Shown piece by piece: positions 18,340-25,688 of a stretch of 45,588 bases of DNA; positions within the stretch are counted from its first letter, which is position 1, and every line of letters begins with the position of its first letter. The stretch spans positions 1 through 45,588 of the forward strand of contig JAJTFE010000004.1 in assembly GCA_021298375.1 (NCBI GenBank), written 5' to 3'. The notes below the pieces were generated by a model. The model was not told the DNA's origin, searched no databases, and was given only the letters and a program-made list of their open reading frames with translations. Both the position numbers and the translations under genes were made by a program. This DNA comes from Blastopirellula sp. (GTDB lineage: Bacteria; Planctomycetota; Planctomycetia; Pirellulales; Pirellulaceae).

Positions 18340-18359
18340 ACCTCTGCAGGATGGACTTA

Positions 18360-19026
18360 AACTTCGGGGGCAAGCTGCAGCTGGGCCCAAGGCTCCGCCC
18401 TCGTCCTCTTGGAGATTTTCGACTGCAAAAATCCCAGCCCTGAGGTAAAGAGTCGATTGGCGCCGTACTAATGCTCCCAAGTCGTGTCGAGGCATCAGGC
18501 TGAACAGCCTGTTTGGGAAGCTTTCAGGCGGGAGCGGTGTGGAGCGTCCCCCGGCGGGTTGCTGCCGGTATTCGCTTCGCTCGCGCTGGAGCGACTGCAG
18601 TAAATGCCAGTACCGCTGGTCGGCACTCACTGAGATTCTCAGCCACGCTGCGGCCTCGTTGCCAAAGGCAACATATCCCCGGGCCGAAAGCCGGCAACCG
18701 GTGAGCGGTTGCTCAAAGGGAAACCGACAAATGCTCACGCCAACTTAACGCGACTCTTCGACTCGCCAGTAGTCGTCGGCCGGAGAAGTGCGCTCGTTTT
18801 CCCGCGCGATCAGGACGGCGTGTTGGCTGGAGAGTAAATACTGATTCAATCTGCGATCAAAGAATGACAAGTTGATTGGAGCCTTGACCGAAAGCAACGC
18901 TGAGGTGGGGTTTGGCGGTGCTGGTCTCAGCAGCATGCTGGTCCCCAAGCCGACCGTGCCGAGCCCAATCGATCCGAGTCCTGAAAGGGTAAACGCGCGG
19001 CGCGACCGTTTGGGCTGCGTTTGCGG
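18360..19026 (-). pseudogene. Severed C-terminal half of the adjacent Ser/Thr kinase (two in-frame TAA codons)
   Basis: Downstream of the kinase stop (TAA at 19027-19029) the same frame continues. It gives a transmembrane-like segment (LSGLGSIGLGTVGLGTSML), then a region that aligns by eye with the extracytoplasmic part of the intact kinase at 23799-25577. For example, NQYLLSSQHAVLIARENERT pairs with NAFLFNKENATLVTMERLTL, and FEQPLTGCRL pairs with FSEPLAGCRL. A second in-frame TAA (18745-18747) interrupts between YWRVEESR and VGVSICRFPF. The three pieces share one frame. Similarity fades at GGALGPAAA near 18380; a shift there would reach a TAA near 18358, just before the neighbouring gene ends. 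The region is best read as a decayed sensor domain. Readthrough or sequencing error are alternatives. Confidence 0.72.
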
Positions 19027-20181
19027 TTACCAGTTTCGCCGATGAGGATTACCCGGGGTGAGGTTGCTGCCGCCTGGTTGCTTGTCGAGCGAAGCGGAAA
19101 TTGCCTGCAAACGATTCAATACTTCCAAGATATGGCTAGGCCGCTGAGCCGGTCGCTTGGCTACCAATTGCTGGAGCAGGCATTCCAATTCCTGCGGTGC
19201 CGGCAGGCCGAATCGGGTCAGCGGCTCAGGCTCAGCACTCAACGTTAATTGCACTGTCTGGATGCGAGAGACGCCGGCAAAAGGACTCTGGCCAGTAAGC
19301 AGCGCGTAGGCCAAACAACCGAGGCTGAACAGGTCTGTGCGATGGTCAACCAGTTCGCCACGAAGCTGTTCCGGCGAGCTGAATTGCGGTGTCCCGACCA
19401 CTGGCTCAGGACCCGAGTCATGCACCGAATGAGCAAGTCCAAAATCGCTCAACTTCACGCGATCAGGGAACTGATCAATCAGGACATTGCTCGGCTTCAC
19501 ATCGCGATGCAGGATTCCTTTGCGATGAGTTGCGTGCAGCGCTTCTGCCACTTGAATCAAAACGGAAAGGCCGTCCTTGATCGACAGGTTCCCCTCGGTT
19601 CGCAAGAGGGACTGCAGCGAACCGGCGGGGAGGTATTCCATCACCAGATAGGGGACTCCTGCTTGCTCGCCAACCTCATACACCTGCACCACGTGTTTAT
19701 CGCGAATCGCGGCAGTCGACCGAGCCTCTCGGAGGAATCGCTGGGTGGCTTCGACGTCCTTGGCAATTTCAGGGCCCAGCAGCTTGAGCGCGACTTGGCG
19801 GCCGAGCAGTTTGTCCTCCGCCAAGAGTACGATCGAGAATCCCCCATATCCCAGCAGGCGGAGTACCTTGAAGTGACCGATCGTGCCAAGTCCATCCTGG
19901 TCAGCGGAACCTTCCGCCCAGACGCCCCGCAAGCGGAGTGAAAGATCGACTCCAGCCGGATGAGCATTCCACCCGGAAAGAAGGCTCGGATCCCGCTCCA
20001 GTGCAGTGAGTTCCAAAAAACTCCCGGCTTGGTCGTGCAACTCCAGCATTTGCTCGACTGCCTGCAGGAGGTCTGCGTTTGCTCCAATCTCTTCGTGAAG
20101 AAAGCTGTTGCGCGCTGGCCCCGCCGGCAACCGGAGGGCGGTTGCGAAAACCTTTTCAGCGGTAACATCGGGGCGATCCAT
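19027..20181 (-). CDS. Ser/Thr protein kinase, truncated before its membrane anchor
   Basis: The kinase has all catalytic elements: glycine loop LGYGGFSIVLLAED, ATP-binding lysine in VALKLL, catalytic loop HRDVKPSNVL, DFGLA and SSPEQ, then HRTDLFSLGCLAYALLTG. The first 90 residues (AEKVFATALRLPAGPARNSF and LELHDQAGSFLE) are the N-terminal module found in planctomycete kinases that sit beside TIGR02999-type ECF sigma factors. The protein ends after 384 residues at NPHRRNW, exactly where its paralogue at 23799-25577 enters its transmembrane helix. The product, if stable, would be a soluble kinase without sensor. It follows the SUMF1-fold gene by 74 bases on the same strand, so the two are probably co-transcribed. 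Confidence 0.9.
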   Translation of the reverse strand: MDRPDVTAEKVFATALRLPAGPARNSFLHEEIGANADLLQAVEQMLELHDQAGSFLELTALERDPSLLSGWNAHPAGVDLSLRLRGVWAEGSADQDGLGTIGHFKVLRLLGYGGFSIVLLAEDKLLGRQVALKLLGPEIAKDVEATQRFLREARSTAAIRDKHVVQVYEVGEQAGVPYLVMEYLPAGSLQSLLRTEGNLSIKDGLSVLIQVAEALHATHRKGILHRDVKPSNVLIDQFPDRVKLSDFGLAHSVHDSGPEPVVGTPQFSSPEQLRGELVDHRTDLFSLGCLAYALLTGQSPFAGVSRIQTVQLTLSAEPEPLTRFGLPAPQELECLLQQLVAKRPAQRPSHILEVLNRLQAISASLDKQPGGSNLTPGNPHRRNW

Positions 20182-20255
20182 AAGTTCACAAAGTGGGTGG
20201 ATGACTCACTGCGGCAAGCAGCCGTCGCTTCAGTCGGTCAGTCTTTTTTGAACGT

Positions 20256-21143
20256 TTAGTTTTCTGTTCGCGAGCCCTCGGGGGAATTTCCGACCAGGAC
20301 GACGCGGAGCCCGAGATTGATGCCCCGCGAGGCTGGTCCCGCCGGGTCCCAAGGCACCCGGATCGCCGAGCGCAAGTAGGTCATGGGGCTGTTAAAGGCT
20401 CCACCTCGAAGCACGCGGTAATCGCCTGAAACTGGTCCTTTGGGGTCGGAAGCCTCTTGGGCAGGCAGGTCGTCGTACCAGTCGCTGCACCATTCCCAGA
20501 CACTGCCGTGCATGTCGTAAAAACCCCAAGGATTCGGTTTCCGACTACCGACTCGTTTCAGTTCATTCTCGGAATTGAGGGAACTCCATGCGTAGCTTTC
20601 TCCCGACGCGGGATCGTCGCCCCATGAGTAGACCGTCTTCGTCCCAGCCCGACAGGCATATTCCCATTCAGCCTCAGTGGGCAAGCGATAACTGCGCCCC
20701 GCCGCTCGCTCAACCTCCAACTCAGACAGCTTGCGACAGAATTCTTCGGCGTCGTACCAGGAGACACCATTTTCCGGGAGGCTGCCGTCAGGAGCAGTGT
20801 CTAACGGCTTACCCATCACTTCCCGGAACTGTCTGTGCGTGACCTCTTCCATCCCCAGCCAATAGGCTTCGCTGATGCGAACCGGATGTTGCTGCTCGCC
20901 CTTGAACCGATGTCGCTCGTCAGGCGGGCTTCCCATCAAGAACTCGCCCGGCTCGACTCGAAGAAAACGCATGCCGACGGAGTTTTCCTGTACCTCTTCG
21001 GCCGGGTGTCGCTTGAACGCCTCGCGTGTCCTCAAGGCCGATAATTCCTGCGCCTCGGCAATTCCCGCAAGTACCCCGACCAAGCATGCGACGCCAATGG
21101 CCAAGACCGGCGAATCGATTAACAGGAGCCGCTTCCAAATCAT
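20256..21143 (-). CDS. Secreted SUMF1/FGE-fold protein, non-FGE type
   Basis: After a signal-anchor (PVLAIGVACLVGVLAGIAEA, about residues 12-31) the chain is a formylglycine-generating-enzyme fold. Its marks are NSVGMRFLRVEPGEFLMGS, YWLGMEEVTHRQFREVMG, SYRLPTEAEWEYACRAGT, NPWGFYDMHGSVWEWCSDWY, YRVLRGGAF and NLGLRVVLV. True FGEs use a cysteine pair in the strand after RGG; here it reads RGGAFNSPMTYLRSAIR, with no cysteine. It is therefore unlikely to modify sulfatases and more likely a binding or structural domain. I chose the start at 21143 for its signal peptide. It is upstream of, and probably co-transcribed with, the truncated kinase, and divergent from the sigma factor gene. Confidence 0.9.
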   Translation of the reverse strand: MIWKRLLLIDSPVLAIGVACLVGVLAGIAEAQELSALRTREAFKRHPAEEVQENSVGMRFLRVEPGEFLMGSPPDERHRFKGEQQHPVRISEAYWLGMEEVTHRQFREVMGKPLDTAPDGSLPENGVSWYDAEEFCRKLSELEVERAAGRSYRLPTEAEWEYACRAGTKTVYSWGDDPASGESYAWSSLNSENELKRVGSRKPNPWGFYDMHGSVWEWCSDWYDDLPAQEASDPKGPVSGDYRVLRGGAFNSPMTYLRSAIRVPWDPAGPASRGINLGLRVVLVGNSPEGSRTEN

Positions 21144-21461
21144 CTTTGCATCCGTTTTGGGTAAACCCGGGTACGAGCAAACTTGAGTCAAACGCCGCCG
21201 AAATCACTCGCTGGAGGGTGAAACTCACTCGCTGACGAGCAGCCATCCAGACAGCGGTTTTCCGGGCAATATGTCTCGCCAAATTGATGGTTTTCAAGTT
21301 TTTCGAGATTTTGCCTTCCTCGGCGAACCTCGGCTTGGGCCGGCCCGGCGAATTCCAGCCTGAAAGGTGTTTTCAACCTGCTGCTTGGTGTAAACTAAAC
21401 GCGAGTATGAATTGCCTTGTTTATCGGTAATCCAAGCCAACTGCTCCCGATTGTACCCCCG
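21144..21461. promoter_or_regulatory. Shared divergent promoter region with direct repeats
   Basis: These 318 bases separate the leftward SUMF1/kinase pair from the rightward sigma/TIR pair and must hold both promoters. They contain two near-identical direct repeats, GAAATCACTCGCTG at 21200-21213 and GAAACTCACTCGCTG at 21220-21234. The shared TCACTCGCTG cores are 21 bases apart (two helical turns), 60-90 bases upstream of the leftward start. A possible vegetative -10 (TAAACT near 21391) lies before the sigma gene. These are visible patterns only; regulator identity is inference. Confidence 0.4.
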
Positions 21462-22043
21462 ATGAATGTCGCCAAAATCCCGATCAACGACATCTCAGTC
21501 CAAGACGGCCAAGACTTTGGGAATCTTGCAGATGTATTGCCAATTGTTTACGAGGAATTGCGAAGGCTAGCCCGGGCGAAAATTGCAGGGGAGGCCCCGG
21601 GGAACACCCTTCAGACCACGGCTCTTGTGCACGAGGCTTTCGTGAAGGTTGCCAACTACCACGGAGGGCTGTGGCGGAGCGAGCGGGATTTTGTCGCTGC
21701 GGCCGCTCAAGCCATGCGGCAAATTCTGGTTGATCGAGCCCGGGCCAAGCACGCCGCCCGACGCGGTGGCGGCGCTACCAAGGTCCCCGGCACGGAGTTG
21801 GAGCAATACGCCTGCCCTAACTCGGAAAAACTGCCCGAAGTGCTTCTGGTCGACCGCGCTTTGGAGCAACTGGAGTCGCAGGATCCGGAAAAAACGATGC
21901 TGGTCAAGTTGAAGTATTTTGTCGGGCTTTCGCTGGAGGAGTGTGCGGCAGCGATGGGAATTTCCCGTTCGTCAGCCTATCGCCAGTGGAACTGCGCGCG
22001 AGTCCTGCTCAAGCAGTTGATCGACAACGAACTGAAAGCCTAG
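21462..22043 (+). CDS. ECF-type RNA polymerase sigma factor (TIGR02999/PF07638 type)
   Basis: The 193-residue product has sigma region 2 (VLPIVYEELRRLARAKIAGE, then TLQTTALVHEAFVKV and RDFVAAAAQAMRQILVDRARA) and region 4 helix-turn-helix (LSLEECAAAMGISRSSAYRQW). The TLQTTALVHEA block is diagnostic of the PF07638 group, which in planctomycetes is habitually linked to Ser/Thr kinases with the AGSFLE N-terminal module instead of a classical anti-sigma factor. Two such kinases lie within 4 kb here. The open frame begins at TTG 21417; I chose ATG 21462, which gives the usual N-terminus. The TIR-SUMF1 gene starts 62 bases downstream on the same strand. Regulation by phosphorylation is an inference from the family context. 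Confidence 0.92.
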   Translation: MNVAKIPINDISVQDGQDFGNLADVLPIVYEELRRLARAKIAGEAPGNTLQTTALVHEAFVKVANYHGGLWRSERDFVAAAAQAMRQILVDRARAKHAARRGGGATKVPGTELEQYACPNSEKLPEVLLVDRALEQLESQDPEKTMLVKLKYFVGLSLEECAAAMGISRSSAYRQWNCARVLLKQLIDNELKA

Positions 22044-22105
22044 CGGAGGGTTCTGCTTTTCCCCGCCCTCGTCCTATTTGCCCTCATCAAACCGGAGTAG
22101 CTTTC

Positions 22106-23599
22106 TTGGACTGCGATATCTTTTTAAGCTACTCGCACTCAGACTTGCCGATCGCCCGCGTTATCGCACGGGAGTTGGAGGCCCGCGGCTATCGCTGTTG
22201 GTTCGCCGCCCGCGAATTACAGGCCGGCCTCCCGCCCCTGCAGGCGATTGCCAGTGGCCTCAAAGGCGCGCGTGCTGGCGTGGTGCTGGGCAGTGCTGCG
22301 GCTGAGACTTCCAGTCAAGTCCTCAGGGAGCTCGAATGGCTGGTGATCAACGATCGCCCTGTCTTTGTGCTGCAGCTCAAAGCAACTCCGGTCGCGGGCT
22401 TGTTGAGCGAGTTGCTAACGCAAGCGACGACAGTTGTTTTTCCCGAGGCGGTCGGAGCTTTTTCCTTGAGCCGCAAGAGCGCTGAATGGCAGCAGTTTTT
22501 GAACTTGTTGGAGCGGACAGGCTTGCAACCGCGGGCAACGGCCCAAAGTCAGGCACCGAAAACTCCTGGACGTTGGATGTCGGGCGAGTGGAGCGGAGCG
22601 GGACGCCTTGCGATTGCCGCTGCCTTGTTCTTCTGTTTACTGTTGGGATTGGGAGCCGTTCGGATTTGGAGCCAGTCGGGCACGGAACAGCCAATTCAAG
22701 ATGGATTTCTGGTGGACCAGACCACCCCTCACTTCTCGCCAGTTTTCAACGTGGAGAGTCTGGTGCGGGTCGAGGCTCCGCCCTCCGGTCTGCCTCGCCA
22801 ACTGCGCAATTCGATCGGGATGAAATTTGCGCTGATTCCCTCTGGCAGCTTCACCCGTCGCTCGGCACTTGCTCCGATGGAAAGTTACACCGTGACGTTG
22901 ACCAAGTCCTACTATCTGGGAGTAACGGAAGTCACGCAGCAGCAGTTTCGCGAGTTGATGGGAGTGGACGCCGCGGAAAGCGTGGAAGGCGACCTGTTGC
23001 CCGTTAATGCGGCCTCTTGGGAACAGGCGTCCGAGTTTTGTAAGCGGTTGAGTGCCCTTCCCGCCGAACAAATGGCCGGTCGAACTTATCGCTTACCCAC
23101 CGAGAGCGAGTGGGAGTTTGCAGCCCGGGCAGGAAGCGGCAAACGCTTTTTCTTCGGAGACGATATCGCCAGTCTGGAGCAGTTCGCCTGGGTAAATGAA
23201 AATTCCCGAAAACAAGTGCAGGCCGTCGGACTCAAACTCCCCAACTCCTGGGGACTCTATGATGTTTACGGCAATGTTGCTGAATGGTGCAGCGATTGGC
23301 TGGCGGAATATCCGACCGCGGGCGCAACGGACCCCCGAGGTCCCGAGAGCGGCACCTTGAAAGTTATCCGCGGCGCAGGGGTTTGGGAACATTCGCTCTC
23401 GGTACACTCGGGTCTGCGGCAATACGGCAACTCGGAATCACTCCACGGGTTCCGCGTGCTCTGCGAGGTTTCTCCTTCTATTGCCGAGAAACAACTACCT
23501 CCCCCCGGGCGCGAAAAAAGCCTCGAAGGTCCGATCGCCGACGTCCCGAATTTGTCAAAATCCGGACGGTATCGGATGGAAAATAAGTTCGACCGCTGA
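22106..23599 (+). CDS. TIR domain - transmembrane - SUMF1-fold fusion protein
   Basis: Residues 1-135 are a TIR domain (TIR_2 type): CDIFLSYSHSDLPIARVIA, LEARGYRCWFAAREL, then GVVLGSAAAETSSQVLREL, which carries the glutamate position used by NAD-cleaving TIRs. A linker leads to one transmembrane helix (RLAIAAALFFCLLLGLGAV, about 167-186). Residues about 233-455 are a SUMF1/FGE fold: NSIGMKFALIPSGSF, YYLGVTEVTQQQFRELMG, TYRLPTESEWEFAARAG, WGLYDVYGNVAEWCSDW, HGFRVLCEV. The strand after the RGA motif (RGAGVWEHSLSVHSGLRQ) has no cysteine, so FGE activity is unlikely. The topology predicts a cytoplasmic TIR and an outer SUMF1 domain. The open frame extends upstream into the sigma gene. I chose TTG 22106, which has GGAG 8 bases before it and starts immediately before the TIR strand. 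Co-transcription with the sigma factor is likely. Confidence 0.85.
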   Translation: MDCDIFLSYSHSDLPIARVIARELEARGYRCWFAARELQAGLPPLQAIASGLKGARAGVVLGSAAAETSSQVLRELEWLVINDRPVFVLQLKATPVAGLLSELLTQATTVVFPEAVGAFSLSRKSAEWQQFLNLLERTGLQPRATAQSQAPKTPGRWMSGEWSGAGRLAIAAALFFCLLLGLGAVRIWSQSGTEQPIQDGFLVDQTTPHFSPVFNVESLVRVEAPPSGLPRQLRNSIGMKFALIPSGSFTRRSALAPMESYTVTLTKSYYLGVTEVTQQQFRELMGVDAAESVEGDLLPVNAASWEQASEFCKRLSALPAEQMAGRTYRLPTESEWEFAARAGSGKRFFFGDDIASLEQFAWVNENSRKQVQAVGLKLPNSWGLYDVYGNVAEWCSDWLAEYPTAGATDPRGPESGTLKVIRGAGVWEHSLSVHSGLRQYGNSESLHGFRVLCEVSPSIAEKQLPPPGREKSLEGPIADVPNLSKSGRYRMENKFDR

Positions 23600-23798
23600 G
23601 CAAAAGCCCGAAGTCAACTCTGATTGAAACCCGGTGTTGATTGCGACCCGGCCCTGTTTACTGTCGGGCGCGGTATTTTGTCCGGTCTGGCCGGTGATTC
23701 CGTGTCGTCGATGCGTGAGCAGGGAACGCCCTGCCCCGTTGCCGCGGAAAACGCTCAAGGATTCGCCAGCGGGTAGCTCCGGCAGCTTCCCACGCTCG

Positions 23799-25577
23799 CT
23801 AACGTCTCACATCCAGCACCAATGCAACCTCCCCAAATTCCGGGTTGGTTCGCAGAAACTGGGCACCCGCCGGACCCAGCGAAAGGCCAGACCAAGTCAG
23901 AATGTCTTTTGAGGCATAGAGTTCCGCTTCCAGAAAGAAGCTGGTTTTTCCCCGGACCAGACTGGAAATATCGACCCAGCGTTTGGGGCCAAACAAAGCC
24001 TGGGAGTCGTCAGTGCTAATCAATGGCAGGGAGGAGCGGACTCCTGGTTCCGGCCAGAACTCAAATCGGTCTTTGGCCACATTGATCATGTCATGCAAGT
24101 CATCGAGTGCAGCCCCAACGCGAACTTTCGACCACGCCGATTCGTCGAACCCAATCGCGACAAAGGTGTTACATTTCAGCCGACAGCCCGCCAGCGGCTC
24201 GGAGAAGTCAAATCGATAGATCACCTTGCCTGCCTCACCCACGCGACTGGGCCGCCAATAATACATCGGCTTTGCCAGCGTCAGTCGTTCCATCGTCACG
24301 AGCGTGGCATTCTCCTTGTTAAACAGAAACGCGTTCAGGCTGCCGTCGTCGTGTTTCAAATTGATTTCGGGAGCGATTTGCAAGAGCGGCCGGGGCTTTT
24401 CGGATCGGGCCCGCCAAAAGGCCAACAGGCCCACCCCTGCCGCAAGCGCCGAACCACCGGCAGCCCACAGCCATTTGCGGCGGTCAGCGCGCGGCAGCTG
24501 AGGGCTTCCAACAATTTGCTCGAACTTTCTCGCAATCTGTTTGAGGTCACTCGGACGATCTTGCCTTGATTTCGCGAGTAAGCCGTTGATCAACTGCTGA
24601 AACTCTTCCGGAACCTCCAAGCCAAAGTGACTGAATGGCTCCGGCTGAAGTTCCAGTGTCATCTGGATGGTTTGCAGGCGACTGGTTCCCGAAAAAGGAC
24701 TGTGTCCCACCAGCAGCGAATAGAGCAGGCAGCCAAAGCCGAATAAGTCCGTCCGCTCATCGACTACCTCGCCGCGAATCTGTTCAGGCGAGCTGAACTG
24801 TGGTGTCCCAATCGCACGATCCTCATCTTCCATGATCAAGGACCGCGCCAACCCGAAATCACCCAGCTTGACCCGATCGGGAAAACGGTCGACGAGCACA
24901 TTGCTCGGCTTGATGTCGCGGTGCAAGAGACCTTTGGAGTGGGCCACTTCCAGAGCATCGAGGATTTGCCTCGCTACGGTCAAGGTGTCCGGGAAGCTCA
25001 ACGGTCCGCGGTTGGAAAGGAAGCTTTGCAGCGAGCCCTCGGGGAGATACTCCATCACGAAGTAGGGCATCTCGCGATATTCGCCGACTTCGTAAATGCT
25101 GACAATCTGCTCTCCGCGCAAGCCGGCAATGGTCTTGGACTCCGCCAGAAAGCGTTGTCGCTGCTGCGGCACGGCCGCCAGCGCGGGTTTTAGAATCTTG
25201 ATGGCCACGTCGCGATGCAGTCGCTGGTCCCGGGCCCGAAACACACATGCTGACCCACCTTCGCCCAGTAACTCCAGCAGCAAAAAATGCCCCAGCACGG
25301 CTAACCCGTCTGCGCCCTCCGTCCGCGGCAAGCGTTCCAGAATCTGCTCAAAGGCAACCGTCTGCTCCTGCGGCTGATTCGCCGAAACGAGAGTGTCGTC
25401 TTTCTCCCAAGCTGCGCGCTCGAGAAAACTACCTGCCTCGTCATGGACTTCCAGCAGCTTGAGCAGTTCCAGACGCAATTGGGGGTTGCCCTTCGTCGCC
25501 GTCTCAATCATGGCCGTGCGGGCGGCTCCGGGCGGCAAGTTCAGGGCTGTCGCCAGAATCTCGTCCCGCTGATCCAT
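23799..25577 (-). CDS. Ser/Thr protein kinase with transmembrane helix and C-terminal sensor domain
   Basis: The N-terminal module (RDEILATALNLPPGAARTAM, then LLEVHDEAGSFLERA) precedes a complete kinase: GEGGSACVFRARD, VAIKIL, HRDIKPSNVLVD, GDFGLARS, SSPEQ and ERTDLFGFGCLLYSLLVG. One transmembrane helix follows (KWLWAAGGSALAAGVGLLAFW, about 365-386). About 200 beta-rich residues outside the cytoplasm contain EPLAGCRLKCNTFVAIG, KDRFEFWPEP and VRGKTSFFLEAEL; I do not recognise the fold. The N-terminal module links it to the nearby ECF sigma factor, and its sequence is closest to the truncated kinase at 19027-20181, of which it is the intact paralogue. The ATG ending at 25577 has GAGG 8 bases upstream. 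It is convergent with the TIR-SUMF1 gene and lies 111 bases downstream of a PVC cytochrome gene. Confidence 0.92.
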   Translation of the reverse strand: MDQRDEILATALNLPPGAARTAMIETATKGNPQLRLELLKLLEVHDEAGSFLERAAWEKDDTLVSANQPQEQTVAFEQILERLPRTEGADGLAVLGHFLLLELLGEGGSACVFRARDQRLHRDVAIKILKPALAAVPQQRQRFLAESKTIAGLRGEQIVSIYEVGEYREMPYFVMEYLPEGSLQSFLSNRGPLSFPDTLTVARQILDALEVAHSKGLLHRDIKPSNVLVDRFPDRVKLGDFGLARSLIMEDEDRAIGTPQFSSPEQIRGEVVDERTDLFGFGCLLYSLLVGHSPFSGTSRLQTIQMTLELQPEPFSHFGLEVPEEFQQLINGLLAKSRQDRPSDLKQIARKFEQIVGSPQLPRADRRKWLWAAGGSALAAGVGLLAFWRARSEKPRPLLQIAPEINLKHDDGSLNAFLFNKENATLVTMERLTLAKPMYYWRPSRVGEAGKVIYRFDFSEPLAGCRLKCNTFVAIGFDESAWSKVRVGAALDDLHDMINVAKDRFEFWPEPGVRSSLPLISTDDSQALFGPKRWVDISSLVRGKTSFFLEAELYASKDILTWSGLSLGPAGAQFLRTNPEFGEVALVLDVRR

Positions 25578-25688
25578 ATCCTTGTCCTCAGCCGTGGGCT
25601 GCCGTCGCCGCAAGATTTGCCGGAAGGCGGGAGTCGATATTCGACTGAGCCCGCCTGAAATCGAACCAGGTACGCCGTCGAACGCTGG

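Noticed and set aside
18091-18359. Continuation of the kinase C-terminal frame past 18360
   Set aside because: Similarity to the paralogue stops near 18380; beyond this the frame runs antisense through the acyl-CoA-dehydrogenase-like gene by chance.
20256-23599. Sulfatase-activating formylglycine-generating enzymes
   Set aside because: Both SUMF1-fold proteins lack the active-site cysteines and no sulfatase gene is present in the window.
21462-23599. Diversity-generating retroelement with SUMF1-fold target
   Set aside because: No reverse transcriptase, no Avd-like gene and no template/variable repeat pair seen near the SUMF1 domains.
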